Assembly (NCBI GenBank): GCA_937922045.1
Contig: CAKZXA010000034.1
Coordinates: forward strand, 52,999 to 116,998
Direction: 5' to 3'
DNA length: 64,000 nucleotides
Origin: an uncultured Acidimicrobiales bacterium
GTDB lineage: Bacteria > Actinomycetota > Acidimicrobiia > Acidimicrobiales > SZUA-35
In this document: one piece after another, positions 9,287 through 19,574 of the stretch
How the letters are laid out: each line of letters opens with the position of its first letter
Position numbering within the stretch: the first letter of the stretch is position 1
The notes under the pieces: model-generated
Databases searched by the model: none
The model's input: the letters and a program-made list of their open reading frames with translations, nothing else
Told to the model about the DNA's origin: nothing
Position numbers and translations under genes: made by a program

Positions 9287-10276
9287 CTACTGACGTCCGA
9301 CGGTTACCGGGATCCAGCGAAGGATCTCACTCTTCTCGCCATCGCGATTCGCGTAGCCGGTCGTTTCATAGGCCCGCAGCACCATCCCATTGCCGACGTC
9401 GTGCTGGGCCAACAGCGTGTGATCGAAGGACAGGAGATCGCCTTCGAACGCTGGCCCAATGTGGCTACAGGCGTGCCAGGCGAGGAAGGTCGCGTGCCTC
9501 GGCTCCAACCGGGTGAGCGAGGCCTGGGCCAACGCTTGCACATGGCCGCCGTAGACCAGACGGGTGTCGTAGGCGGTTGCTTCGACATCCCGGTGGACGA
9601 TGGCTCGGTTGTGGGTCAGACGAACCAGCCCAGTGGCTCCATCGATGATGTCGCGCGTGATGTCGGTGCGTGTCTCCCCTGCAGGCCAGCTACCGAGCGG
9701 TGCCAGGTCTTCAACCCGCCAACCGCGAGGAACAAGGTCGGTGTAGTCGGCCAAAACTGGCTCGCCGGGTGCGGTTCCGGTGTCACCGCTATGGCCAGGC
9801 ATCGCGTCGCCGCGAACAGGCAGCAGGGCGCATCGTTGACAATCGATGACCAACTCGTCATCGGCGGTCGTTTGGATGCCGAGCAGGACCTTGCCCCGGT
9901 TCGGCCGATCGGGCCGAGACTTCGCATCGGCCATGTCGACCACGGTCACCCGGGTGTGCAGGGTCTCACCGACATGAACCGGTCGCGAAACGCGCAGGTT
10001 TCGGTAGAACAAGTTCGCTATGGCTCGTCGGGTCGCAACCGTCGACTGGCCGACAGCCAGATTCACGACAAGCCCTGGCGAAGCGAGCGGAGGTGCGATA
10101 CCCGTCACTGCCGTCGAGAGGCGATGGTCGAGACACAGAGGTAGGACTTCGCCAACGATCGACTGGTACCAGGCCGCGAGGCCCGAATCGATCGTTACGG
10201 CCGGTTGAGCCTCAAGCTCCATGCCCGGTGCCAGATCATCGTAGAACGGGCCATCGGAAGGTACGGGGGTACTCAT
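9287..10276 (-). CDS. MaoC-like double-hotdog dehydratase
   Basis: 329-residue protein with two hotdog segments. The N-terminal one has FYDDLAPGMELEAQPAVTID, and SRPVHVGETLHTRVTVVDM is typical of MaoC/FAS1-like hydratases. The C-terminal half has MaoC-like THNRAIVHRDVEATAYDTRLVYGGHVQALAQASLTRL. Such proteins hydrate enoyl-CoA esters or dehydrate 3-hydroxyacyl-CoAs. The catalytic D/H pair of classical MaoC (DxxxxH) can only be placed tentatively, so activity is not certain. A ferredoxin gene follows 88 bp downstream (10365-10562 lies upstream on the map); the two may be unrelated. Confidence 0.8.
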   Translation of the reverse strand: MSTPVPSDGPFYDDLAPGMELEAQPAVTIDSGLAAWYQSIVGEVLPLCLDHRLSTAVTGIAPPLASPGLVVNLAVGQSTVATRRAIANLFYRNLRVSRPVHVGETLHTRVTVVDMADAKSRPDRPNRGKVLLGIQTTADDELVIDCQRCALLPVRGDAMPGHSGDTGTAPGEPVLADYTDLVPRGWRVEDLAPLGSWPAGETRTDITRDIIDGATGLVRLTHNRAIVHRDVEATAYDTRLVYGGHVQALAQASLTRLEPRHATFLAWHACSHIGPAFEGDLLSFDHTLLAQHDVGNGMVLRAYETTGYANRDGEKSEILRWIPVTVGRQ

Positions 10277-10364
10277 GGGCCACAGAATAGCTGGCTGTGG
10301 GCACCGTAATGAGATCGAGCTAACGGATTGGTAGGCCGACGGAACTGCGGCCTAAAGAAACTCG

Positions 10365-10562
10365 CTAGTCCTCGGTGATCTCGATCGCGAACTCGGGGCA
10401 ATTGTCGAAGGCGAGGCGTGCCTTGTCCTCGAGCTCCTTAGGAACCTCGCCCTCATTCAGTTCAAAGGCGGTGCCGAGATCGTCCACATCAAAGAGCTCG
10501 GGCGCCAACGTGTAGCAGCGGTTGTGTCCCTGGCATTTCTCTTTTACGACGTGAACCTTCAT
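10365..10562 (-). CDS. [3Fe-4S]-type ferredoxin, P450-partner class
   Basis: 65-residue acidic ferredoxin. Cluster ligands are C10, C16 and C55, with His13 at the position where a fourth cysteine would sit in [4Fe-4S] proteins (CQGHNRC). This CxxHxxC...CP pattern is that of actinobacterial single-cluster ferredoxins that reduce cytochrome P450s. No P450 or ferredoxin reductase gene is within the window, so its partner must be encoded elsewhere. The gene is isolated between the MaoC gene and helD. Confidence 0.9.
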   Translation of the reverse strand: MKVHVVKEKCQGHNRCYTLAPELFDVDDLGTAFELNEGEVPKELEDKARLAFDNCPEFAIEITED

Positions 10563-10631
10563 GCGCTCCCCTATCGGTCTAGGTGCTCGTCCGGATGGTC
10601 ACGAGCAGTGGTAAGGCTACTGTGTTTAGAA

Positions 10632-13103
10632 TCATACGCTCAACCCGCTGTCGAGTGCGTCGGCCATCACCGGCGGAAGCGGTGCGGTATGGGCAATCAC
10701 GAGGCGCGACGTCGCCCTCGTCACGGCGACATACAGCAGGCTTAGACCACGTGGTCTCGCCGCGATTCGACTCGGCTCACACAAGATCACCGCGTCGAAC
10801 TCAAGCCCTTTGGCGGTGTTGGCGGTGAGCACTTCGACCTCGGAAGGGGCGCGAACCGCGTCGATGTCGGCTTCGTCCGGGACGATGACAGCTAGTCGCT
10901 GACCGGAGGTGAGGCGTTCTCGTTCGGCCGCTATCAGTTCGGTAAGAGCCGACATGTCGCCAGCAACAACCTCGGGTGGTATCCCCGAGCTTCGTAGCGA
11001 TGAGGCTCGAACAAGCGAGGGCGCAATCGCGTGAGCTAGGGCGTGGACCAAGGGGTCTAGCTCGACCGGCGATCGGTAGTTGATCGTGAGTTCGGTCAGA
11101 TCAAAATCGTCGATCACGTCGGGCAGAAGTTCGCGCCAGGAACCGACGCCAGCACCAAGCGATCGTTGGGCGAGATCTCCAACGATCGTGATAGCGCGAT
11201 TCGTGCTTCGACGCACCACCATGCGCCACTGCATGGCGGTGAGGTCTTGGGCCTCATCGACGATGACGTGTCCGAACTGCCAGCTGCGTTCGCCATAGGC
11301 CAAGTCGATCAAGGAAACACTGTCGTCGTCGGCGACATCGACCGACTCCACATCGAGCTCGCCAATCGGTTCACCGTCGGATTCGACCACCTGCCGGAAG
11401 TCCTCCAGCTCGGACTCCTGCTCGCCTCGACCATCGGTCGCGTCGTCGTCATCCTCAACCGGGCTCTCATCAAAGTAGGGATCGTCAAAGGTGTCGAAAA
11501 GAGGGCTGGCCAAGCCAGCTTCGGTCAGGATGTCGCCGTCTTCATCGGCGCGTTCCACCGGTTCAGCCTCGGCCTCCTCGTCTTTGGCAACCGCCAGAGC
11601 GAACTCATCGAGCTCATCGCGGGTTGCCCGCGGCCCATCGTCGGTTTCCGGAATGACTGGACCTAGCAAAGCCAGCAACTCATCGAGCAGGGCCATGTCC
11701 GCTTCGGTCCACCGGATCGAAGCCATCTCTCGTTCCGAACAGCGAGGCCGGAAAAGCCTGGTCACGTCGTCAATCGACAGACCCGCCTTGCGGCCAGCCA
11801 CTCGTAGAAGAGCCGGTGATCCCAGCAAGTCGTTCAGCGCTTGTTCTGGGGTGAGCGGCGGAAAGTGTGCGAGGGCGAAGCGACGGACATCGGAGCTTTC
11901 GTCGAAACTCTGCCTCGCTTCATCAAGGTTGTGAAAAGAAGGATCGTAGACCTCGGCACTCAACCGTTCGATAATCAGCGACCGAAACTCGGCGGCACAA
12001 TCATTGTGATGGCGGTGGCGAACCGCTCGCTCAAAGACCCCGTCCAGAACCTCCCGGGATAGCCGGACCGATCGCGACCCGTACCAAACCCGAAGTTCAG
12101 CTTTAGGGCGCCGTTGCCGAAGCTGAATGGCCACATCGAGCAGGCTGGCCATCTCGACCGTACCTTTTAGCTCTGCGGTCGCTGGCTCTTCTTCCGCCCC
12201 GACTGAAGCACCCCGATACAGCCCGGAGATCAGGACCGAAACAACGCCGCTTTCGCCCAGCGAGGGCAACACGTCGGCGATGTAGCGTAGAAAGCGTTTG
12301 CTCGGGCCGACCAGCAACACGCCTGACTCAGCCAGTTCGACTCGCTGGTCGTAGAGCAAATAGGCGGCGCGGTGGAGGGCGATCACTGTTTTGCCGGTGC
12401 CCGGTCCACCCTGTACCACCAACGTTCGATCGGCCGGTGCTCGCACCACTCGGTCTTGCTCGGCCTGAATCGTTGCCACCACCGACCGCATTCGGTCGCC
12501 CGTCGGTGTTCGGAGGCTCGCCAGGAGCGCGGCTTCGCCCCGCAACGATGAGAGTTCACGTTCATCGGCCTGTTTGAACATCTCACCGAGATCGAAGATT
12601 TCGTCGGTGTAGTCAACGAGGTTCGATTCGGTACCGGGCGATGGGTCGTCGTAGATGAGATGGCGTCGGTGCACGACACCGAGCGGTTCGATCGGTGTAG
12701 CTCGATAGAACGGCACGGCGGCCCGCGCCCGCCAATCGACGAGGAGCGGCTCATCACCATCGAGTACGGTGCGACGGCCGATATAGAGCTGTTGGCCTTC
12801 CGTATCGCTCATCCGACCGAAGGCCAACGCATCCCCTTGAGCCTCAAGGTCGGCGACTCGGCGAGCCGCATACATGGCCTGCTGTGAGGTCTGACGCACC
12901 AGCACTGCCCGGATGGCGGCATCGGCTTCGGCATCCTCGTCGATAATGTCTCGAATGCCGTCTTCGATGGCTTCGGCCGCATCGGCTGCTAGGCCCTCAG
13001 CCATGCGGCGGCTGCGAACGAGATAGGCCTCGTGGACAGCCCAGATGCGTTGCAAGGCAGAGCGCTCTCGGTCGAGCTCAGAGGATCGGCGCCGAGAGGT
13101 CAC
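10632..13103 (-). CDS. HelD/HelR-like RNA polymerase-recycling ATPase (UvrD-superfamily)
   Basis: 823-residue superfamily 1 helicase-like ATPase. Residues 1-60 form an N-terminal coiled-coil arm (long charged helices). DWRARAAVPFYRATPIEPLGVVHRRHLI (about 123-150) is characteristic of HelD. Walker A GGPGTGKT is at 232-239; Walker B VIVDEAQDLTAMQWRMV and motifs TINYRSP and VTRATSRLVIA lie in the C-terminal half. HelD proteins bind stalled RNA polymerase and release it; the actinobacterial class also confers rifampicin tolerance. An unusually acidic stretch (runs of D and E) separates the two ATPase halves at about residues 500-590. It is not DNA-repair UvrD, which lacks the N-terminal arm. Confidence 0.88.
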   Translation of the reverse strand: MTSRRRSSELDRERSALQRIWAVHEAYLVRSRRMAEGLAADAAEAIEDGIRDIIDEDAEADAAIRAVLVRQTSQQAMYAARRVADLEAQGDALAFGRMSDTEGQQLYIGRRTVLDGDEPLLVDWRARAAVPFYRATPIEPLGVVHRRHLIYDDPSPGTESNLVDYTDEIFDLGEMFKQADERELSSLRGEAALLASLRTPTGDRMRSVVATIQAEQDRVVRAPADRTLVVQGGPGTGKTVIALHRAAYLLYDQRVELAESGVLLVGPSKRFLRYIADVLPSLGESGVVSVLISGLYRGASVGAEEEPATAELKGTVEMASLLDVAIQLRQRRPKAELRVWYGSRSVRLSREVLDGVFERAVRHRHHNDCAAEFRSLIIERLSAEVYDPSFHNLDEARQSFDESSDVRRFALAHFPPLTPEQALNDLLGSPALLRVAGRKAGLSIDDVTRLFRPRCSEREMASIRWTEADMALLDELLALLGPVIPETDDGPRATRDELDEFALAVAKDEEAEAEPVERADEDGDILTEAGLASPLFDTFDDPYFDESPVEDDDDATDGRGEQESELEDFRQVVESDGEPIGELDVESVDVADDDSVSLIDLAYGERSWQFGHVIVDEAQDLTAMQWRMVVRRSTNRAITIVGDLAQRSLGAGVGSWRELLPDVIDDFDLTELTINYRSPVELDPLVHALAHAIAPSLVRASSLRSSGIPPEVVAGDMSALTELIAAERERLTSGQRLAVIVPDEADIDAVRAPSEVEVLTANTAKGLEFDAVILCEPSRIAARPRGLSLLYVAVTRATSRLVIAHTAPLPPVMADALDSGLSV

Positions 13104-13180
13104 AGGGTCAAACTACCGGCTCCGGGTCTCGCTCGTTCGCCGGGCGTGCCCACGATGAAGATCCGTACCAGCCAAGGCGG

Positions 13181-14335
13181 CTATGAACCGTCTCGAATCT
13201 GACGATTGAGACCTTCGGTGGCGTCGATGAACTCCTCGATCATGTCGTACACGACCTGGGATGCAGGCTTAACCTTGTTCATGGTGCCGACGATCTGGCC
13301 AACAAAGTAGTTGGCCAGCTTCTCAGCGCCTGAACCCGGGCGATGGGCCGATCGATCAATACGTTGGATCGCCTTGCCGATCAAGACCGGCTGCATCGGC
13401 ATGCCGAGGGGGCCAGGGGTCGCCGGGTCTTCCCACTCATCGGTCCATGCCGAGCGGAGCTGGCGGGCTGGCTTGCCGGTCCGCGATCGCGATCGCAGGG
13501 TGTCTGAAGATGTGGCAGCGAGAAACTTGTCTTTAACCACAGGATGGGTTTCTGCCTCCTCGGTGGTTAGCCATACCGAGCCGCACCAGACGCCTTGGGC
13601 TCCTAGCGCCATGGCGGCCGCCATCTGTCGGCCACGGCCGATGCCACCGGCTCCAAGGACGGGCATGTCGCCGACAGCGTCAACGATTTCGGGGATCAGA
13701 ACCATGGTGCCGATTTCGCCCGTATGGCCGCCGGCTTCCGAACCCTGAGCGATTACCAGGTCGACGCCAGCGTTCACATGGCGCTCGGCATGTTGCGCTT
13801 TGCCAGCCAGAGCGCCGATCTTTTTGCCGGCGGCCTTGGCCTGGTCGATCATGAACGCCGGTGGCGGGCCGAGGGCGTTGACCAGCAGAGCCGGATTGTA
13901 GGCCAGCGAGATGTCGAGCTGTGGGCCGACCTGGCCGGCCGACATCGGCGCTGGGGCGTCACCGCTACCAACACCGAGCCCTCGCGAGGAATCATCGTCG
14001 GGCAACTCCGGAACGTCGTAGCGCTCCAGAATGTCGTTGAGAAACTCGCGGTGTTCTGCCGGGATTCGTTCGTGAACATCGCCCATCGTCAAGCCGCCGC
14101 CGTCCGAACCTTCGTACTTGGCGGGAACGATGACATCGACGCCGTACGGGTGATGTCCTTGGAGTTCTTCCTCGATCCAGGCCAGGTCGACCTCGAGCTG
14201 TTCGGGCGTATGTCCGGCAGCGCCGAGCACACCCATTCCTCCTGCTTTCGATACCGCTACAACCACATCGCGGCAGTGGGTGAAGGCGAGGATCGGCACA
14301 TCGATGCCGAACATTTCGGTTACTGCGTTTCGCAT
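13181..14335 (-). CDS. Nitronate monooxygenase family flavoprotein
   Basis: 384-residue FMN-dependent TIM-barrel enzyme of the 2-nitropropane dioxygenase/nitronate monooxygenase family. Recognisable parts are the N-terminal FGIDVPILAF, the catalytic-His region VIAQGSEAGGHTG, and phosphate-binding VLGAGGIGRGRQMAAAMALGAQGV. Some members oxidise toxic nitronates, whereas others act in fatty-acid or polyketide metabolism. The long insertion after the first strand (GVDVIVPAKYEGSDGGG) suggests the actinobacterial subgroup of unknown substrate. It is a single gene, divergent from the TIGR03084-type gene across 168 bp. Confidence 0.88.
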   Translation of the reverse strand: MRNAVTEMFGIDVPILAFTHCRDVVVAVSKAGGMGVLGAAGHTPEQLEVDLAWIEEELQGHHPYGVDVIVPAKYEGSDGGGLTMGDVHERIPAEHREFLNDILERYDVPELPDDDSSRGLGVGSGDAPAPMSAGQVGPQLDISLAYNPALLVNALGPPPAFMIDQAKAAGKKIGALAGKAQHAERHVNAGVDLVIAQGSEAGGHTGEIGTMVLIPEIVDAVGDMPVLGAGGIGRGRQMAAAMALGAQGVWCGSVWLTTEEAETHPVVKDKFLAATSSDTLRSRSRTGKPARQLRSAWTDEWEDPATPGPLGMPMQPVLIGKAIQRIDRSAHRPGSGAEKLANYFVGQIVGTMNKVKPASQVVYDMIEEFIDATEGLNRQIRDGS

Positions 14336-14503
14336 AGTTCACTTCCAGCTGGATCGAGTGCGGCACGTTCGTTTGCGCCGTCGTAGGCTCCGACAGAGAA
14401 GCCGACTTTGGCCCCCTGCCGCCCCCGTCGCTAAGGTACCACCGAGCCTCTAGGCCCGACCAAACGCTACGACTGCCGGTCTCCGACCAAGGGAGCGAAT
14501 GCC

Positions 14504-15304
14504 ATGGACGTAAAAGCTGTACACGCCGACCTCGTCGCTGAACAAGCAGATCTCGATGCGATCGTCTCCACGTTCTCCGATGAGCAGTGGGCATCGGACT
14601 CGCCCTCGCCCCGGTGGAGCCTGGCCGATCAGATCGGCCATCTGACCTACTTCGACGAGACTGCGGCTATCGCCATAACCGACCCGGAGCGGTTCCGAGA
14701 ACTGGCAACCCAGCTGGCAGAGATGGCAGCCTCCGCTCCGACTGACGTCGACGACCTGACCCTCGGCCAGTATCGCTCTATGGCGCCGACCCAGCTCCTT
14801 GAGGCCTGGCGCACAAATCGCGCAACGTTGAGTTCAGCAGCGGAGCACCTCGCCAACGACGACCGAGTGATCTGGTACGGCCCCTCGATGGGTTCGCGTT
14901 CGTTCCTTACCGCCCGGCTGATGGAAACGTGGGCCCACGGACAAGACATCGTCGACACCGTCGGCGCAGAACGGGCCCCAAGCGACCGCTTACGCCATAT
15001 CGCCCAGCTCGGTTTCATCACCCGAGACTGGAGCTACAAGGTGCGGGGCCTCGATCCCCTCAATGTGCCGGTTTCCGTTTCGCTTGAGGCCCCATCGGGA
15101 GGCACCTGGGAGTTCGGTCCCGCCGATGCTACGGCTCGGGTAGCCGGGCCCGCTCAGGATTTCTGCCTGATCGTGACCCAACGACGCCACCTCGAAGACA
15201 CGACGCTTGAGGTCGTGGGCGATGCGGCTCGTGACTGGATGCTGAAAGCGCAAGCCTTTGCTGGCGGCCCAACCGAGGGCCCAGCCGCAGGCGCCTGGGC
15301 CTAG
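14504..15304 (+). CDS. TIGR03084-family metal-binding, DinB/mycothiol-type protein
   Basis: 266-residue actinobacterial protein with an N-terminal DinB-like four-helix bundle ([30 protein letters not shown]). Its histidines match the metal site of mycothiol-dependent maleylpyruvate isomerase relatives. The C-terminal domain ([19 protein letters not shown] onward) is the second TIGR03084 module. The biochemical function is unknown; the family occurs beside acyl-CoA metabolism genes, as here. The stop of this gene overlaps the stop of the convergent MaoC gene by 4 bp. Confidence 0.85.
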   Translation: MDVKAVHADLVAEQADLDAIVSTFSDEQWASDSPSPRWSLADQIGHLTYFDETAAIAITDPERFRELATQLAEMAASAPTDVDDLTLGQYRSMAPTQLLEAWRTNRATLSSAAEHLANDDRVIWYGPSMGSRSFLTARLMETWAHGQDIVDTVGAERAPSDRLRHIAQLGFITRDWSYKVRGLDPLNVPVSVSLEAPSGGTWEFGPADATARVAGPAQDFCLIVTQRRHLEDTTLEVVGDAARDWMLKAQAFAGGPTEGPAAGAWA

Positions 15305-15792
15305 GCGACGGGGGCTCTCAACATCAGGGCGCTGCGCACAGCCCGACAGGTGAGGGCGTCGTCTTGGTTGTAGCCGCGGTGCTCGAACACCACGACACCC
15401 TGGTTTGGTCTCGACTTCGAAGGGCGCGATGATTGCACCTCGGTCTCGACTCGAAGGGTGTCGCCGTGGAACATGGGAGCGGGGAACACCGTCTCGCTGA
15501 ACCCGAGATTGGCCACCGTCGTACCCAACGTTGTCTCGTGCACGCTGATGCCAACGACCATGGCCACTGTCAGCATCGAATTGACGAGCGGCCGTCCGAA
15601 CTCGGTCTCGGATTCGGCGTAGGCGAAATCGAGATGGAGCCAGGCTGGATTCATCGTCATCGAGGTGAACAGCACGTTGTCGGACTCGGTGATCGTTCGT
15701 CGAATGGCGTGGTGGATAACGAGCCCTGGGGTGAGCTCCTCGAACCATTTGCCACCGTGGGGCCGGGGGTTGGGGGCCTCGCTGGATGTCAT
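15301..15792 (-). CDS. MaoC-family hydratase
   Basis: 163-residue single-hotdog MaoC hydratase. Recognisable parts are [45 protein letters not shown], then [17 protein letters not shown] and [11 protein letters not shown]. The sequence resembles mesaconyl-CoA/beta-methylmalyl-CoA dehydratase-type MaoC proteins. The gene overlaps the upstream CoA-ester lyase gene by 4 bp (ATGA), so the two form an operon. The combination suggests hydration of an enoyl-CoA followed by retro-Claisen cleavage (for example methylmalyl-CoA to glyoxylate and propionyl-CoA). That pathway assignment is inferred. Confidence 0.88.
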   Translation of the reverse strand: MTSSEAPNPRPHGGKWFEELTPGLVIHHAIRRTITESDNVLFTSMTMNPAWLHLDFAYAESETEFGRPLVNSMLTVAMVVGISVHETTLGTTVANLGFSETVFPAPMFHGDTLRVETEVQSSRPSKSRPNQGVVVFEHRGYNQDDALTCRAVRSALMLRAPVA

Positions 15793-16712
15793 GTTGCCTC
15801 CTGGCTGTCGCTGTTCTGGGTCGCATCACGTCCGGCTCGAGCGAGAACGCTTCTGGCCTGGGAAGCGAGCGGTTCATCGACCATCTGGCCTTCAAAGTCG
15901 ATGGCGGCCAAGCCACGCTCTTGCGCCTCGGCGTAGGCGGTTAAGAGCCTCCTCGCCCGTTCGACGTCAGCGTCGGATGGGGTGAACGCTTCGTTCGTCA
16001 ACGCTACTTGGCCAGGATGGATACAGAGCTTGCCGGTGTAGCCCAGATTGCGAGCCTCTAACGCTTCGCGTCGAAATCGATCATCGTTGCGAAAGTCGGT
16101 GACCACCTGGTCATAGGTTGCGATGCCCGCCAGGCGGCCGGCCAAGACCACCTGAGATCGGGCGTAGTGCACCTCGTCGTTACCTTCGGTTCGCACCCCA
16201 CCCATGTCGGCGATGAAGTCTTCGGCGCCGAAGTAGGCAGCCACGATCCGTCCGTGAGCCAGCACGTCACGGGCGTCGGCGACACCACGTGCGGTTTCGA
16301 TCCCGGCCATGATCCCAACGTGGCCGAGCCCCTGGCGATCGAGGGCGCTGGCTACCTCATCCACGTCATCCGGTGTTTCCAGCTTCGGCACGACCACGGC
16401 CGAAACCTCGGGTGCAAGCGCTCCGGCGATGTCGTCGACGAACCACTCGGAGACCAAGGCGTTGACGCGAACAAAGACCCGACAACCCGCTTCCACCAGT
16501 TCCGGGGTCATCGTTCTGGCCACGACCCGGGCCTCGGCCTTAGCCCCGGCTGGCACGGCATCCTCACAGTCGAGGAAGACGGCGTCAGCACCGCGTGTAG
16601 GCAGCTTGGCCACGAAGTCGGGGCGTACCGCAGGTGCGATCAGCACCGACCTCACGCCTCCGAGACCGGTGGTCGAATGCTCGGATGGTTCGGTTGTCAC
16701 GTGCTCATTCAT
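15789..16712 (-). CDS. HpcH/HpaI-family CoA ester lyase (CitE-like)
   Basis: 307-residue TIM-barrel lyase. Diagnostic segments are [34 protein letters not shown] (metal-binding Glu/Asp), [51 protein letters not shown] and [19 protein letters not shown]. This pattern matches malyl-CoA/methylmalyl-CoA lyases and CitE homologues. It is translationally coupled to the MaoC gene. Stand-alone citrate lyase is unlikely because no citD or citF is present. Confidence 0.88.
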   Translation of the reverse strand: MNEHVTTEPSEHSTTGLGGVRSVLIAPAVRPDFVAKLPTRGADAVFLDCEDAVPAGAKAEARVVARTMTPELVEAGCRVFVRVNALVSEWFVDDIAGALAPEVSAVVVPKLETPDDVDEVASALDRQGLGHVGIMAGIETARGVADARDVLAHGRIVAAYFGAEDFIADMGGVRTEGNDEVHYARSQVVLAGRLAGIATYDQVVTDFRNDDRFRREALEARNLGYTGKLCIHPGQVALTNEAFTPSDADVERARRLLTAYAEAQERGLAAIDFEGQMVDEPLASQARSVLARAGRDATQNSDSQEAT

Positions 16713-16824
16713 CGCTTCTAGACAGTAGCCGCTCGACCGGTATCCCCTCGAAGTGTCGAGCGGAGTATCAACACCCGATGGGCCGCTTCGCCTCGGTCAG
16801 ACGTGAGCCCTAGGATGGTCGGCA

Positions 16825-17721
16825 ATGGCTACTCCCGAGGTTGTCCCCGTCCTAACCGAAGGCATCGCTCTAGGTGAGTGCCCTACCTGGAGCGTTGTCG
16901 AAGATGTCCTCTACTGGATCGACATCGACGGCCGCAGCCTGCATCGCCACGACCCATCGAGCGGAACCAACGATGTTTGGGCGCTGCCTGGCCGTCCCGG
17001 GTCGCTCGCCCTTACCGCCACACCTGGCCGCCTACTCGTCGCCGTCGAACACGACCTGTTGTGGGTCGACCTCACCGCCGGTGACGAGCCCCGGCTAGCT
17101 CCGATGCTCAACCTGGAGAAAGGGCCGGATCGAGTTCGCCTGAACGACGGAAGAGCCACACCGGAGGGCCGGTTTCTCGTTGGTTCGATGTGGGACGACG
17201 TGAACGAGCGGCGCTCTGAAGGCTCGCTCTACCTCGTCGGACCCGACGGCCCCGCCACGCTCGAGACAGACATCGGGGTGGCCAACGGATCCGCCTTCGA
17301 CCTAGAGCGCGGCCGCATGTACTTTGCCGACACGTTTGCTCAGACCGTTTGGATGTACGACTACGACCGCGCCACCGGTTCAGTGACCAATCGCCAACTC
17401 TTCCTTGACTACGAACCACTGCCCGGTTTTCCCGACGGTGCCTGCGTCGATGCCGACGGTTGCTATTGGTCGGCTGCGGTCGGTTCGGGGTCCTTGGTTC
17501 GGGTAACGCCCGAGGGGGCGGTGGATCGACGGGTTGAGCTTCCGGTTGAGATGCCGTCGATGCCTGCCTTCGGCGGGTCGGATCTCTCGACGCTCTACGT
17601 CACGGCCATCGCCTCCGAATCCGGGTCTCCCGGTGGACTGTTCGCGCTCGACGTCGGCGTCGCTGGACGGCCTGAGCCGACCGTCGATCTTTTGGAAACT
17701 GCTCTCAAGCCCAACGGCTAA
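16825..17721 (+). CDS. SMP-30/gluconolactonase-family protein
   Basis: 298-residue six-bladed beta-propeller. Family markers are GECPTWSVVEDVLYWIDIDGRSLHR near the N-terminus (first metal ligand Glu in GEC), RVRLNDGRATPEGRFLVGSM, GVANGSAFDLERGRMYFADTF and PGFPDGACVDADGCYWSA. Members hydrolyse sugar lactones such as glucono- or xylonolactone using a divalent metal. No sugar dehydrogenase adjoins it, so the substrate is open. It is convergent with the D-aminoacylase gene. Confidence 0.9.
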   Translation: MATPEVVPVLTEGIALGECPTWSVVEDVLYWIDIDGRSLHRHDPSSGTNDVWALPGRPGSLALTATPGRLLVAVEHDLLWVDLTAGDEPRLAPMLNLEKGPDRVRLNDGRATPEGRFLVGSMWDDVNERRSEGSLYLVGPDGPATLETDIGVANGSAFDLERGRMYFADTFAQTVWMYDYDRATGSVTNRQLFLDYEPLPGFPDGACVDADGCYWSAAVGSGSLVRVTPEGAVDRRVELPVEMPSMPAFGGSDLSTLYVTAIASESGSPGGLFALDVGVAGRPEPTVDLLETALKPNG

Positions 17722-17747
17722 ACCAACCGCTAGCTCAGCTGGGCTCG

Positions 17748-19469
17748 CTAGCGAACGCCTTGAGCGCCTCGTATCAGGGCGCCGGGGGTAGCCCCCGTCG
17801 ATTCACCGTCGGCCACAATCTCGACACCATTCACAAAAGTGTGGCGGTAGCCGTCGACACGTTGGAGCAGTCGTTTGCCTCCAGCCGGGAGATCAAAGTG
17901 AATCTCGGGTGCGTGAAGCTTCATGCCGTCGAAATCCAGCACGTTGATGTCGGCCTTGTAGCCCGGTGCCAGCAGACCACGATCGAACAATCCGACAGTC
18001 TCGGCGGTCAAACGCGATTGTTTGTGCACGATTGCCTCCACGGGGATTTGCCCGTGAGGACGATCTCGAGCCCACCACTGCATCAAGGTGGTCGGGAAGC
18101 TCACATCACAGATCGTTCCCACATGAGCTCCACCGTCGGACAGACCGGGAACAGCGGCCGGGTGCTGGATCTGCTGACCGACAACATCGAGATTGCCTCC
18201 GTAATAGTTTGCCGCTGGCAAGTAGAGGAGGCCCTTGCCATCATTGGCTAGGAGCAGGTCGTAGACATACTCGGCTGCATCCTGACCGGCGCGTGAGGCT
18301 CGGGCGGCGATCGAGTCGTCCATCGACGGCTCATAGTTTGGAGGGTTGCCGAGTTCGAACATGAACTGGAAGCGACCGGTCGTTCTGGCCCCGAGGACAT
18401 GACTGTTCTCATCGACGCTGATCTCGCCCAGGATCTTCTGCTTCACCTCGTGGCCTGCCATCAACGCCATGCGCTCGTCGTGGGGAAGCAAGGCAAGTTC
18501 GTTGTAAAGGGTTGAACCCATAAAGGGGCTGAGCGTGGCCTGATGTCCCATCAGCAAGCCGATGGCTCGAGCGCCAACCTGGCCTCGCATCAAGATGCCC
18601 CGCTCGGTAGCGGCCTGGCAGCGGTCGAGCAACTCCAACCATTGGTCCGGTTGACGGTTGCTCTGGGCGATGGAGGTAGACAGGGGCAGGCCAGATTCGG
18701 CCGCCATGGCCTCGATCAGTTCGAATTCACCATCGAGATCGAAGAAGTCGCTGATGACCTGGAGAACAGCTGGCCCGCCTGCAGCCACGCCCTTTGCGAT
18801 ACCGATCAGCTCATCGGCCTCGGCCTTGAGGGTTGGCGTGTCCTCGCCAAGGCTGGTCTTGTGATTCAACGTGCGGCTGGTGGAAAAGCCGAGTGCGCCA
18901 GCGATCACTGCGTGGGTCGCCAGTTCGGCCATCTGAGCGATGTCATCGGCGGTCGCTGGTTCCTGGCGCGCTCCTCGCTCGCCCATCACGTGGAGACGAA
19001 GCGCCCCATGGGGAAGCTGGGCGCCGAAGTCGATGTCTCGAGCTTGACCGTCGAGGAAGTCCAGGTAGTCGCCAAACGATTCCCACTCCCAGCTGAGGCC
19101 TTCGTGAAGTGCTGCGCCGGGAATGTCCTCGACGCCTTCCATCAGCTGGATGAGCCGCTCGCGGTTGTGCACGGCGACCGGCGCGAATCCGACACCGCAG
19201 TTGCCAGCGACCACGGTCGTAACACCGTGCCAGCTGGAGGGGGCTAGCTGCGAATCCCATGTGGCCTGGCCGTCATAGTGGGTGTGGATGTCGACGAAAC
19301 CGGGAAAGACCATCAAGCCGTCGGCGTCTTCCTCTCGTCGGGCCCGTCCATCGACATCGCCAACTTCAGCAACGACGCCGTCGACGACGGCAACGTCGGC
19401 TTGGCGGGGCGGGGCGCCAGTCCCGTCGACGACGGTTCCGTTGCGGAGGACCAGATCGTACTCAGCCAT
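17748..19469 (-). CDS. N-acyl-D-amino-acid deacylase family amidohydrolase
   Basis: 573-residue metal-dependent amidohydrolase. The small N-terminal beta domain ([27 protein letters not shown]) is followed by the metal motif [14 protein letters not shown] and the barrel segment [32 protein letters not shown] and the C-terminal [32 protein letters not shown] are typical of D-aminoacylase/dihydroorotase-like enzymes. ATG 19469 was chosen because the 18 upstream codons to 19523 are not family-like. Probable role: hydrolysis of N-acyl-D-amino acids or related amides. Confidence 0.9.
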   Translation of the reverse strand: MAEYDLVLRNGTVVDGTGAPPRQADVAVVDGVVAEVGDVDGRARREEDADGLMVFPGFVDIHTHYDGQATWDSQLAPSSWHGVTTVVAGNCGVGFAPVAVHNRERLIQLMEGVEDIPGAALHEGLSWEWESFGDYLDFLDGQARDIDFGAQLPHGALRLHVMGERGARQEPATADDIAQMAELATHAVIAGALGFSTSRTLNHKTSLGEDTPTLKAEADELIGIAKGVAAGGPAVLQVISDFFDLDGEFELIEAMAAESGLPLSTSIAQSNRQPDQWLELLDRCQAATERGILMRGQVGARAIGLLMGHQATLSPFMGSTLYNELALLPHDERMALMAGHEVKQKILGEISVDENSHVLGARTTGRFQFMFELGNPPNYEPSMDDSIAARASRAGQDAAEYVYDLLLANDGKGLLYLPAANYYGGNLDVVGQQIQHPAAVPGLSDGGAHVGTICDVSFPTTLMQWWARDRPHGQIPVEAIVHKQSRLTAETVGLFDRGLLAPGYKADINVLDFDGMKLHAPEIHFDLPAGGKRLLQRVDGYRHTFVNGVEIVADGESTGATPGALIRGAQGVR

Positions 19470-19574
19470 TGACAGCTCCGAATCTGTTCGGGGTACGACG
19501 AGTATCTCGGCGAGAGTCGTCAAAACAACAATACCGAACCGCAGCGCTCGGTTTCAAAGTGAACGCCTTCCGGC

